NCBI GenBank assembly: GCA_964648505.1
Contig: CAZYMI010000005.1
Span: 46,014 to 110,013, forward strand
DNA length: 64,000 nucleotides
Direction: 5' to 3'
From: CAZYMI01 sp964648505
GTDB lineage: Bacteria > Pseudomonadota > Alphaproteobacteria > Micavibrionales > Micavibrionaceae
Made by a program: the position numbers and the translations under genes. The notes under the pieces were generated by a model. That model made no database searches and was not told the DNA's origin. It worked only from the letters and a program-made list of their open reading frames with translations. Shown here piece after piece: positions 41,993-50,212 of the stretch; position 1 is the first letter of the stretch, and every line of letters begins with the position of its first letter.

Positions 41993-42833
41993 GCAGCACT
42001 TCCATCCACTTTTTCTGGTCTGATGTAAGATTGCTATCAGGTGTTAAAATCGATGTTTTTAAAGCCTTGCGAATATCATCGGGCGTTCTCGATAATGGCT
42101 TTTTTAAAAGCTCAATCAAAAGTTTTTTTGCTTGGGCAACACCTTGTCCATAAACTTCAAAAAACTTTTCGACACTTACATGCTCAGACGGATCATCCAT
42201 CCAACAATCATAATCGGTGATTACACAAACAGTGCAATACGCCATTTGCGCTTCACGGGCTAAAAAAACTTCGGGCACATTTGTCATGCCCACCAGATCA
42301 CATTGAGCGCCATCACGCAGGAAAAAACTTTCCGCGCGCGTCCCAAGTCTGGGGCCTTCAACGCAACCATAAGTTTTATTCGTATGAAGCATTAAATTAA
42401 TGCGTTCTGCCGCTTCTTTAATATCCCGACTTAAAGCAGGGCAAGCAGGATAGGCTGTGGAGACATGAGCAGCCACGCCATCACCAAAAAAGCTGTGCGC
42501 TCTTTTGCCGCGCGTATGGTCAAAATATTGCGCAGCAAGGGCAAGTTCACCGGGCTTTAATTCATACCGCAAGCTTCCGGCAGCTGAAACGCAGAAAAGT
42601 TTTCGAACCCCAAGCGCTTTTAAAGCGAATATATTCGCCCTATAATTAACCTCATGAGGTAAAAATTTATGGCCACGCCCATGACGAGAGAGAAAAAAAA
42701 TCTTCTGCCCTTCCAACTCACCTTCAAAAATGGAATCTGATGGTGCGCCAAAAGCAGTCTCCAATTTATGCTCATGCGTAATTTTCAAACCTTCTAGTTC
42801 ATAAAATCCGGATCCACCAATAACGCCAAGCAT
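41985..42833 (-). CDS. S-methyl-5'-thioadenosine phosphorylase-like nucleoside phosphorylase
   Basis: The 282-residue enzyme matches MTA phosphorylase: GVIGGSGFYELEGL, phosphate-binding FLSRHGRGHKFLPHEVNYRA and the purine pocket MTNVPEVFLAREAQMAYCT with TDYDCW. In arsenosugar clusters such a gene may remove adenine from the adenosylated dimethylarsenical so that a sugar phosphate can be glycosylated; that step is inferred. The stop and the arsM stop/start border lie within one base (42833/42834). Ordinary methionine salvage cannot be excluded. Confidence 0.88.
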   Translation of the reverse strand: MLGVIGGSGFYELEGLKITHEHKLETAFGAPSDSIFEGELEGQKIFFLSRHGRGHKFLPHEVNYRANIFALKALGVRKLFCVSAAGSLRYELKPGELALAAQYFDHTRGKRAHSFFGDGVAAHVSTAYPACPALSRDIKEAAERINLMLHTNKTYGCVEGPRLGTRAESFFLRDGAQCDLVGMTNVPEVFLAREAQMAYCTVCVITDYDCWMDDPSEHVSVEKFFEVYGQGVAQAKKLLIELLKKPLSRTPDDIRKALKTSILTPDSNLTSDQKKWMEVLRA

Positions 42834-43905
42834 CTAACAACAGGCCCCACTGTTTGCTAAAGGTTTAGCAGCCGTATTTTCAGATTTTACCGAACAATCG
42901 AAGGGGCCATAATGGGTGCTCATATTCCCTGTAATCGTAAAGTGTTTTGCCAATCTTGTTTGCGAAAGCATATTGGCTGTATTACCACACACCAGCATCG
43001 GCATAGCTGTAACCAGTTCATGGTGGTCATCCAAAACATACGAATGAGGACATTCAGGAATTGTACCCTTATAGTAAGCAACCTGGCCATAATTTTCGCA
43101 AATGTCTTCAAGATCAATTTTAAAAGCCCTAACAGTCATTGAATAAAAATCGATCATCCCTGCAATCTTAATTACATCTTGATGATCAAGCGATATTCTT
43201 CTTTTTGACATTATGCGCATATCAAGCACTCCAACTTTACGCATCAAACGCCGAAAATCTTCAGTATACATGGCACCGCCCAAGCATTCACCACGCATTA
43301 CTTTATCGTTTTGTAAATGTTCCGGCACTCTGCGTCCTGTAAAAATGTCTGAAAAATAAAGCTCTCCTCCAGGCTTTAAAACACGAAAAATCTCACGAAA
43401 AACAGATTCTTTATCAGGTGATAAATTGATAACACAGTTTGATATAACAACATCAACACTATTATCAGGAATGCCTGCCGCCTTCAAATCTTCTATATAG
43501 GCTTTTACAAATTCAACATTAGGCTTTTTGTACCCAAATTTATCCATGTGCCAGCCTATATGCTGGCGTGCCACAGAAAGCTGGTCATCCGTCATATCCA
43601 CGCCTATAACCCGACCATTTTGACCAACAATCTGACTGAGCAAAAAAGCATCACGCCCCGCGCCACAGCCCAGATCAAGAACAGTGCATCCCTCAACCGC
43701 TACTGGTNNNNNNNNNNACTGGTAAGGGCGACCCACAGCCATAAAATTTATTCAATACTGTTTCATGTATATTTAAAAGCAGGCTCTGGATACGCGGAGA
43801 AACGGAATCAATCGGGCAACAGGCGCTTGTTTTCAGATCATTGTTTGTTTTAAGAACGTTGGAATAATAATCTTTCACATCTGCTAAAGTTTGGCTGCTC
43901 ATCAT
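42834..43905 (-). CDS. arsM: Arsenite S-adenosylmethionine methyltransferase (interrupted by an assembly gap)
   Basis: ArsM methylates arsenite in successive steps using SAM. Both halves are present: N-terminal ADVKDYYSNVLKTNNDLKTSA and LNKFYGCGSPLP before the gap; VLDLGCGAGRDAFLLSQIVG, then the conserved ISNCVINLSPDK and IPECPHSYVLDDHHELV after it. The arsenite-binding cysteines of ArsM are in the last two motifs. Ten Ns at 43708-43717 break the frame. Removing them with one of the flanking ACTGGT copies rejoins GCGSPLP to VAVEGC in frame, giving 351 residues, the usual ArsM length. The start ATG at 43905 has GAAGGA 5 bases upstream. It is the first gene of the operon. Confidence 0.9.
43708..43717. 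other. Ten-N assembly gap inside arsM
   Basis: The gap is flanked on both sides by ACTGGT (43702-43707 and 43718-43723). The duplication and the perfect in-frame repair on collapse indicate an over-long join and no missing sequence. Confidence 0.85.
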
Positions 43906-43919
43906 TACAATCCTTCATT

Positions 43920-43952
43920 ATAAAGTTACTTTATCCAAAAAAAGACTTTATA
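43920..43952 (-). promoter_or_regulatory. arsM promoter region with palindromic operator candidate
   Basis: A 15-bp palindrome with 7-bp arms (ATAAAGT / ACTTTAT at 43920-43934) lies 15 bases upstream of the arsM start. On the minus strand a TATAAA at 43952-43947 could be the -10, with TTCTTG 17 bases before it. A repressor at the palindrome would block early transcription. ArsR-type sites have this general form, but no arsR is in the window. Confidence 0.4.
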
Positions 43953-43994
43953 AGAAGGACAAATTTTAGCAAGAACAGATTTTACAAGGACTGA

Positions 43995-44459
43995 TTAGCC
44001 GTGTTTTTGATGATATTTCTGATGATATTCTTCTGCTTCCCAAAAATAACCGACAGGGGCAATTTGGGTGTAAATTTTAGGCCCGTAAATTTTATGATCT
44101 TGTAGATATTTTATAAAATCTTCCGCTTGTTTCTTTTGTGATGGGTTATGATAGAAAATAGCTGATCGATACTGACCCGTATTTTCTGGGCCTTGCATTA
44201 AAACACTTGCGGCACTATGCATCGAAAAAAATTCCGCTAGCAGTTCTATGTATGACGTTACTTTTGGGTTATAAATAATCTCTACCGCCTCAGCATGTCC
44301 TGTATTTTTACGACATACAAGTTCATAGGTAGGCTCAATAACATGCCCCCCTGTGTAACCAACGCGGGTTTGCAGGACTCCTGTAATTTTACTAAAGGCC
44401 TCTTCTATCCCCCAAAAACACCCTGCGGCAAATGTTGCTTTTTCGTGAAACACTTTCAA
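43995..44459 (-). CDS. msrA: Peptide-methionine (S)-S-oxide reductase, cytosolic
   Basis: A 154-residue MsrA with catalytic AAGCFWGIEEAF (Cys14), RVGYTGGHVIEPTYELVC, TGHAEAVEIIYNP and YFWEAEEYHQKY. It reduces the S-epimer of methionine sulfoxide. It has no signal peptide. The gene is oriented with and upstream of arsM, 89 bases away, and may have its own promoter. A second, secreted MsrA is 2.3 kb downstream. Confidence 0.92.
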   Translation of the reverse strand: MKVFHEKATFAAGCFWGIEEAFSKITGVLQTRVGYTGGHVIEPTYELVCRKNTGHAEAVEIIYNPKVTSYIELLAEFFSMHSAASVLMQGPENTGQYRSAIFYHNPSQKKQAEDFIKYLQDHKIYGPKIYTQIAPVGYFWEAEEYHQKYHQKHG

Positions 44460-44531
44460 AGCCCCTTTCTACCCTAATATTCGTGTAAGAACGTGTATGG
44501 TTACACGCTGCGGTTCAAAATATTCAATAAT

Positions 44532-44559
44532 TTGCTTATTCTGTAACTTTAACTATGAT
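44532..44559 (+). promoter_or_regulatory. Possible sigma-70 promoter of the TVP38 gene
   Basis: TTGCTT at 44532-44537 and TATGAT at 44554-44559 are 16 bases apart, about 40 bases before the ATG. A 6-bp inverted repeat (CGTGTA at 44492-44497, TACACG at 44502-44507) lies just upstream. Confidence 0.35.
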
Positions 44560-44599
44560 CTGTACGTATAATGACCGAACCTCACGCAAACGCTTGTCC

Positions 44600-45298
44600 A
44601 TGACCAAAAACTCCCTTTTACGCTGGCTGATACCGACTTTAATGATTATCCTAGTCACTGGCTTATGGCTTTCTGGTGCGTTGGATATATTCAATTTTGA
44701 TAATCTGAAAGTGCACCGCCATCAAATTTTGCAATTTGTTTCTGAACATGAAGTATGGAGTGTTCTTGCCTTTGTTTTACTTTATGCCTCATCAACAGCA
44801 TTATCGTTGCCTATTGCAACTGTGCTCACATTGATGGGCGGCTTTTTATTTGGAGGCATTTTGGGCACTCTGTACATTGTCATAGGGGCCACCCTTGGCG
44901 CAGTTGCTATTTTTCTAATTGCGCGCAGTTCACTGGGGACAACCTTGCGCGAAAAAGCTGGCCCCTTTTACAGTAAGGTTTCTGACAATATGAAAGAAAA
45001 TGCTATTGGCTATATGCTTTTTTTAAGACTGGTACCTATATTCCCGTTCTTCTTAGTTAATATTCTACCTGCTCTGTTTAATATCAGGCTTCTGCCTTAT
45101 ACACTGACAACAATAATCGGTATTATACCAGCCACTTTTGTTTACGCGAATATTGGCCGTCAGCTGGGCCATATCAGTACCATTTCAGACCTTGCATCCC
45201 CACAAATCGCCATTGCATTTTCTTTGCTCGGATTTTTTGCGCTTATACCTATCGCTTTTAAAAAGTATAAAAATACACAAAAACAGGTTTCGTTATAA
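44600..45298 (+). CDS. TVP38/TMEM64 family (DedA-like) membrane protein
   Basis: A 232-residue protein with about five to six membrane helices and the family signature ALSLPIATVLTLMGGFLFG, followed by GTLYIVIGATLGAVAIFLI and LFLRLVPIFPFFLVN. I chose the ATG at 44600 because hydrophobic sequence starts directly after it; an in-frame ATG at 44555 would add 15 residues. The stop overlaps the start of the flavoprotein gene (TAATG), so the two are coupled. The same pair is known next to arsM in some bacteria. Confidence 0.88.
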   Translation: MTKNSLLRWLIPTLMIILVTGLWLSGALDIFNFDNLKVHRHQILQFVSEHEVWSVLAFVLLYASSTALSLPIATVLTLMGGFLFGGILGTLYIVIGATLGAVAIFLIARSSLGTTLREKAGPFYSKVSDNMKENAIGYMLFLRLVPIFPFFLVNILPALFNIRLLPYTLTTIIGIIPATFVYANIGRQLGHISTISDLASPQIAIAFSLLGFFALIPIAFKKYKNTQKQVSL

Positions 45299-46722
45299 TG
45301 ACAAGTTCGATTTCAGCAGACCTTTGCGTTATTGGGGCCGGATCAGGCGGGCTTTCTGTTGCTGCAGGCGCCGCCCAACTCGGTTTAAAAACGATTCTGA
45401 TTGAAAAAGCACAAATGGGCGGCGACTGTTTGAACACAGGTTGCGTGCCATCAAAAGCACTTTTGGCAGCTGCAAAAAGAGCCCAAATACATCGAAAAAA
45501 TGATATAGACGGTATTGCGAGCCATGAGCCAGATATCGATTTTTCTGCCGTTAAGGATCATGTTTTCAGTACAATAAAATCAATAGAACCGAACGACTCT
45601 CAAGACCGCTTTGAAAAACTGGGCGTGAATGTTTTGCGGGCGCGGGCAAACTTTTTAGATCAGAAAACAGTTCAGGCGGATGGGCATATAATTAAAGCAA
45701 AATATTTTGTTATCGCCACAGGATCGCGGGCTTTTATTCCTGATATTCCCGGCCTAAATAAAGGTAAAACATTAACAAACGAGACTATTTTTCAACTTCG
45801 AAGCAAACCCAACCATCTTATCATTATAGGGGGCGGGCCAATTGGGATTGAAATGGCACAAGCTCATCAGCGTCTGGGCTGTCACGTTACTGTGATCGAT
45901 GTTAAAACAATACTGTCAAAAGATGACCCGAAGAATGTTTCTATTGTACGTGAAGCTTTAAAAAATGAGGGTGTTTGCTTTCATGAAAATACAAAAGTTA
46001 TAAAAGTTGAATATAAATCTGAAAAAATTATTTTAACGCTGGAAAGTAACGATACCCAAAAAGTTATTGAAGGATCGCATCTGCTTGCGGCATCAGGCCG
46101 CAAACCAAATATTGAAGATCTAAGCCTGGAAAATGCTGGCATACTTTATACCAGCAAAGGGATTACTGTTGATGCCAGACTGCGCACAACAAATAAATCT
46201 GTTTATGCAGCAGGGGACGTAACAGGCGGCCCTCAATTCACACATGTTGCGGGTTACCATGCAGGCATTATTATCCGCAATATATGCTTTAAAATTCCAG
46301 CAAAAGTAAATTATAAAGCGCTGCCCCGCGTTACCTTCACAGATCCGGAAATTGCACAGGCCGGTTTAACACAAGAGTCAGCGCGTGAAAAATTTAATGA
46401 AAATATAAAAACGATAGAGTGGCACTTTGCTGATAATGACCGTGCAATTGCTGAACGCACAAGCATAGGGCAAATTCGTGTTATCACAAACAAGAAAGGA
46501 TTTATCCTTGGCGCCTCTATTGTCGGACCACAAGCAGGAGAACTAATCGGCTTATGGGCGCTTGCCTTATCAAAAGGAATGAAAATGAGCGACATTGCCG
46601 GAATGATTGCCCCCTATCCTACGCTTGGTGAAATTAGTAAACGTGTAGCTGGGGCGTGGTATACGCCAAGCTTGTTTAGCAAAAAAACCCGATGGCTCGT
46701 AAATCTTCTGCAAAAATTTTAA
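45298..46722 (+). CDS. Mercuric reductase-like FAD-dependent disulfide oxidoreductase
   Basis: A 474-residue class I pyridine nucleotide-disulfide oxidoreductase: FAD-binding VIGAGSGGLSVAAGAAQLG, redox pair CLNTGCVPSK (C44, C49), NAD-binding IIIGGGPIGIEMAQAHQRLG and a dimerisation domain near the C-terminus. The extra N-terminal metal-binding domain of MerA and its C-terminal vicinal cysteines are absent, so it is probably not a mercuric reductase. A thiol or metalloid reductase role is inferred. It is translationally coupled to the TVP38 gene. Confidence 0.88.
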   Translation: MTSSISADLCVIGAGSGGLSVAAGAAQLGLKTILIEKAQMGGDCLNTGCVPSKALLAAAKRAQIHRKNDIDGIASHEPDIDFSAVKDHVFSTIKSIEPNDSQDRFEKLGVNVLRARANFLDQKTVQADGHIIKAKYFVIATGSRAFIPDIPGLNKGKTLTNETIFQLRSKPNHLIIIGGGPIGIEMAQAHQRLGCHVTVIDVKTILSKDDPKNVSIVREALKNEGVCFHENTKVIKVEYKSEKIILTLESNDTQKVIEGSHLLAASGRKPNIEDLSLENAGILYTSKGITVDARLRTTNKSVYAAGDVTGGPQFTHVAGYHAGIIIRNICFKIPAKVNYKALPRVTFTDPEIAQAGLTQESAREKFNENIKTIEWHFADNDRAIAERTSIGQIRVITNKKGFILGASIVGPQAGELIGLWALALSKGMKMSDIAGMIAPYPTLGEISKRVAGAWYTPSLFSKKTRWLVNLLQKF

Positions 46723-46759
46723 TAACGTCACTTCATATCTAACAAAAGAAAGTTTAATT

Positions 46760-47446
46760 ATGCCCAACCAAAATCAAAGATTAAATAAATCTACGCTTAC
46801 CCTGCTCATGGCAGGCTTTCTGTTTTTTCCGGCATTATCCAAAGCTGAGGTGGAAAATAAAATAAGCGCGCCAGAAGCCAAAATATCAACTGAGAAATCA
46901 ATTGCCGTTTTTGCAGGTGGTTGTTTTTGGTGTATCGAAAAAGACTTCGACCATGCCGCAGGAGTTACATCAACAGTGTCTGGTTACACTGGGGGGTCAA
47001 TAAAAAATCCAACCTATGATTCATATCACGATCAAGGCGAAGGCATAACGCCGCATATAGAAGCTTTAAAAATTGAGTATGATCCTAAAGCTACAAGCTA
47101 CGAGGACTTATTGCGTTATTATTTCAGGCATATTGACCCGACCGATGGTGGCGGCCAGTTTTGTGATCGCGGTCCCTCTTACCGTCCTGCGATCTTTGTG
47201 CAAAATGAACAAGAACGTAAGCAGGCCCAAGCAATCAGCGCAGAAACAGAAAAATTGCTTGGCAAAAGAATTGCTGTTGAAATTATTGACGCATCGACCT
47301 TCTGGCCAGCAGAAGACTACCATCAGGATTATTATACAAGAAATGAAATTCGCTATAGCATCTACCGGTGGAACTGTGGACGCGACCAAAGAGTAAAAGA
47401 GCTTTGGGGCGCGCCTGATGATAAAGAATCGTCAAAGAAAGAGTGA
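46760..47446 (+). CDS. Peptide-methionine (S)-S-oxide reductase, secreted
   Basis: A 228-residue MsrA with an N-terminal signal peptide (LTLLMAGFLFFPALSKA) and catalytic FAGGCFWCIEKDF, then SGYTGGSIKNPTYDSY and FWPAEDYHQDYY. The CFWC form with the extra cysteine matches other exported MsrA. Later cysteines in GGQFCDRGPSYRP and RWNCGRD may act in recycling. It should repair periplasmic proteins. It follows the flavoprotein gene by 37 bases and is convergent with the DUF1223 gene. Confidence 0.9.
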   Translation: MPNQNQRLNKSTLTLLMAGFLFFPALSKAEVENKISAPEAKISTEKSIAVFAGGCFWCIEKDFDHAAGVTSTVSGYTGGSIKNPTYDSYHDQGEGITPHIEALKIEYDPKATSYEDLLRYYFRHIDPTDGGGQFCDRGPSYRPAIFVQNEQERKQAQAISAETEKLLGKRIAVEIIDASTFWPAEDYHQDYYTRNEIRYSIYRWNCGRDQRVKELWGAPDDKESSKKE

Positions 47447-47460
47447 ATTCTGAATTGAAT

Positions 47461-48219
47461 TTACGAATGAAATTTAAATTGTCCGGCAGCAAGGATGCGT
47501 CCTAGGCCGGACGGTTTGTTTTCGTGCACAATTACAGCAAAACCATCTGCTTCATCTGCAATATCTGCTCCTCGAATGTTCACAACATTCTGGTTGCTAT
47601 CCAAGCTTTCATTTAGAGTCTTTATTGTTAAAACTGGATTGGTATAACTAACAACGCGACCTCCATTTTCACCGCGTGCGATGTTTTGCACGTGATCCCC
47701 TCCAAATGAAACAATATAGATACTTATATTACCTGTTTTTATTTTAGGAAAAGTCGCTTGAAAATCTCCATTCTCAAATTTGCGAATATCAACAGTTTGA
47801 ATCTGACCTGCGTTTTTTTGTAAAGCCTGGCGAACACTAAACGGATTAGACCCAACAACACTATCGGCACCGTTCACCATAAGCTCAGGCGTAAAAACCC
47901 TGTTCCGAGCGGCTCCGCTGGCATAAGAACGCTGCCTTAGCGTGCATACTTCTTTTGATAGTGTGTCTTTCCAGGATAAATGGTCCCAATACGTTACATG
48001 GCAGCTTAATGCGATCACGTTTGGGTTTTTTGCAATCTCAGAAAGCACTTTATCCGCAGGGGGGCAAGATGAACAACTTTGGCTGGTAAAAAGCTCCAAC
48101 ACAATCGGTGTGTTTTTTGTTGCAATGTTATCTGGCATTATAAAGGCTCCCGCGAAACTCAAGCGATCAACAAGAAAAAAAACTCCAACAACAAGAATAA
48201 GCAAAGCAATATATTTCAT
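47461..48219 (-). CDS. DUF1223 secreted thioredoxin-like protein
   Basis: A 252-residue exported protein with a signal peptide (LLILVVGVFFLVDRLSFAG) and the DUF1223 core LELFTSQSCSSCPPADKVL (CxxC in a thioredoxin-like setting), FTPELMVNGADSVVGSNPF and a C-terminal beta segment. The family is common in alphaproteobacteria and of unknown function; the CSSC motif suggests redox work in the periplasm, matching the neighbouring Msr genes. Confidence 0.88.
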   Translation of the reverse strand: MKYIALLILVVGVFFLVDRLSFAGAFIMPDNIATKNTPIVLELFTSQSCSSCPPADKVLSEIAKNPNVIALSCHVTYWDHLSWKDTLSKEVCTLRQRSYASGAARNRVFTPELMVNGADSVVGSNPFSVRQALQKNAGQIQTVDIRKFENGDFQATFPKIKTGNISIYIVSFGGDHVQNIARGENGGRVVSYTNPVLTIKTLNESLDSNQNVVNIRGADIADEADGFAVIVHENKPSGLGRILAAGQFKFHS

Positions 48220-48258
48220 GGTCTTTCGCTTTTCTTTCTTGTAAGAGTGCTTAAAAAA

Positions 48259-48645
48259 TTATAACAAGTCTTGAGGTTCAAACCTTAAGGCAACGCCGTT
48301 ATTGCAATAGCGCAAACCAGTTGGTTTAGGCCCGTCTTTAAAGACATGCCCATGATGGCCTCCACATTTTACGCAGTGATATTCAGTGCGCGGAAAAAAC
48401 ATTTTATAATCAGTTCTTTCCTCAAGGCGTCCGGGTATAGCATCAAAAAAGCTGGGCCAGCCAGTACCACTGTCAAACTTCATATCAGATGTAAAAAGCG
48501 GGGTGTCGCAACCAGCGCAATGAAAAAGCCCCTTGCGCTTTTCCTGATTAAGGGGGCTGGTAAAGGGCCTTTCAGTGCCTTCATGCCTCAAAACCTGATA
48601 TGCCTCAGGCTTTAACCTTTTTTTCCATTCTTCATCATTAAGCAT
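48259..48645 (-). CDS. msrB: Peptide-methionine (R)-S-oxide reductase
   Basis: A 128-residue MsrB with zinc pairs HCAGCDTPLF and CVKCGGHHGHVF and the catalytic region GLRYCNNGVALRF. It reduces the R-epimer of methionine sulfoxide. The ATG at 48645 has AGGAA 5 bases upstream; the longer frame to 48687 is unlikely. No signal peptide is present, so it is cytosolic. With the two MsrA genes it makes a complete methionine-sulfoxide repair set. Confidence 0.93.
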   Translation of the reverse strand: MLNDEEWKKRLKPEAYQVLRHEGTERPFTSPLNQEKRKGLFHCAGCDTPLFTSDMKFDSGTGWPSFFDAIPGRLEERTDYKMFFPRTEYHCVKCGGHHGHVFKDGPKPTGLRYCNNGVALRFEPQDLL

Positions 48646-48745
48646 TTTTTCCTGCCTTTCATGAGATATTCGCTGTCTTTCCAGCAAAAGTTACACCTTG
48701 AACCTCAATAATGAGCGCCCCAAAAAACTTTCTAAGAACAAGGAG

Positions 48746-49291
48746 TTAAATCACATAGTCAATATCGATGATCTCAAGCGCTTCTTTTCCTGCTTCTGTG
48801 CGTAATTCAACACGATCTCCAATACGCGCTTTTAACAACGCACGCGCAACCGGACTAAGCCAGTTGATTTTTCCTTGAGCCATATCCGCTTCATCAACAC
48901 CCACAAGCTTAACCGTTACCTTTTGTCCATTTTCGCGTTTATAAGTAACTGTTGCACCAAAAAAAACCTGCTCCAGACCTTGTTGAAATTGAGGGTTTAC
49001 AATTTCTGCAGCTTCCAGACGCTTGGCTAAATAGCGAAGGCGCCTGTCGATTTCGCGTAAGCGCTTTTTATTGTATAAGTAATCACCATTTTCAGACCGG
49101 TCACCATTACCAGCGGCCCATGACACAATCTCAACAATTTTGGGGCGTTCCTTATGAATTAGAAATGTTACTTCAGATTCCAGCGCTGCGTGGCCATCGG
49201 GGGTCATACAGTTGCGCGCACCTGCTTCGAACGGGGTATCATCAGGCTCATCATCTTCGGGATCATTTTCAGGTGTAAATGCCTTGCTCAT
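48746..49291 (-). CDS. greB: GreA/GreB transcript-cleavage factor
   Basis: A 181-residue protein with the Gre coiled coil (KERPKIVEIVSWAAGNGDRS, then ENGDYLYNKKRLREIDRRLR) carrying the acidic tip, and the C-terminal FKBP-like domain (QVFFGATVTYKRENGQKVTV). It rescues backtracked RNA polymerase. GREB-like features include GDRSENGDYLYNKKRL. The N-terminus has an acidic extension of about 25 residues (EDDEPDDTPFEA) that is longer than in E. coli. I chose the ATG at 49291; a TTG lies one codon upstream. Confidence 0.88.
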   Translation of the reverse strand: MSKAFTPENDPEDDEPDDTPFEAGARNCMTPDGHAALESEVTFLIHKERPKIVEIVSWAAGNGDRSENGDYLYNKKRLREIDRRLRYLAKRLEAAEIVNPQFQQGLEQVFFGATVTYKRENGQKVTVKLVGVDEADMAQGKINWLSPVARALLKARIGDRVELRTEAGKEALEIIDIDYVI

Positions 49292-49396
49292 CAACCTATG
49301 CTATTAAAGAGCAAATACTTTCACAAGCGTGCTTGAATTTTTATATTTTCCAATATATTTATAAAGCTAGCAAAAAATCACATTTATAAAAAAAAG

Positions 49397-50068
49397 ATGT
49401 TTAAATCAGCTTCACTTCATCCCTTATTTTGGCTTTGGTTACCTCTTGCCTATTTCGTTTCACAGCTTGCACTTGAGCTTGCACTGCCTCACCATGAGGT
49501 CGAAACGTTCGTCTCCGAAGGTGGTTTAATTGAATTGCTGCAATTCGCTGTTTCGTTCTGTTCGTTTTTAGTTGCCTTCTCCGTCTTGCGTATTCTGAAC
49601 TATAAAAAACAGACTTTTTTGTTTTGCTGGGCTTTTATTGCAGCTCTTGGATCTTTTTATATTGCTGGGGAGGAAATCAGCTGGGGACAATGGTTTTTTT
49701 ATTGGGATACACCAAGCTTCTGGGCCGATATTAATGACCAGAATGAAACAAATCTTCATAACACATCTGACTGGCTTGATCAGAAGCCGCGATTATTGCT
49801 TGAAATTGGTACAATAACAGGCGGGCTTCTATTACCTTATTTACAAAGTGTAAGAAAAATATCTTTACCGGCTTGGCTGAAACCTATCTCTCCCGCTGAT
49901 ACAGTTACAATAACCGCTTTGCTATTTTTACTTGTAAAGATTGCGGATTTTTCTGCTGACCATTTTGACTTGAAAGTTTTTGTACGCCCAAGCGAGGTGC
50001 GCGAACTTCTGGTCTATTATTTTATTTTTCTGTACATGCTTTGGTTTAAAAAGTTGCACCCTCAATAA
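49397..50068 (+). CDS. Integral membrane protein of unknown function
   Basis: A 223-residue protein with about five hydrophobic segments and a conserved-looking block YIAGEEISWGQWFFYWDT followed by NDQNETNLHNTSDWLDQ. I have seen the GEEISWGQ pattern in uncharacterised membrane proteins but can give no function. No signal for regulation. It precedes the amt gene by 145 bases. Confidence 0.65.
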   Translation: MFKSASLHPLFWLWLPLAYFVSQLALELALPHHEVETFVSEGGLIELLQFAVSFCSFLVAFSVLRILNYKKQTFLFCWAFIAALGSFYIAGEEISWGQWFFYWDTPSFWADINDQNETNLHNTSDWLDQKPRLLLEIGTITGGLLLPYLQSVRKISLPAWLKPISPADTVTITALLFLLVKIADFSADHFDLKVFVRPSEVRELLVYYFIFLYMLWFKKLHPQ

Positions 50069-50212
50069 TGTTTTAGTTTTACGTAATTTTAAGCTATGCG
50101 TTTTTCAAATATGAGACTTGAAATTATCGCTCCCCTTCGGTAGCTTGTGCAGTGCAATAGATTTGATTCTTTGCAAAGTGGATCAATACACAAAGTAAAC
50201 AAGGAAATTGAT

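Noticed and set aside
43917..43922. Perfect TATAAT on the minus strand before arsM
   Set aside because: It would start transcription downstream of the ribosome site at 43911-43916, so it is unlikely to be the functional -10.
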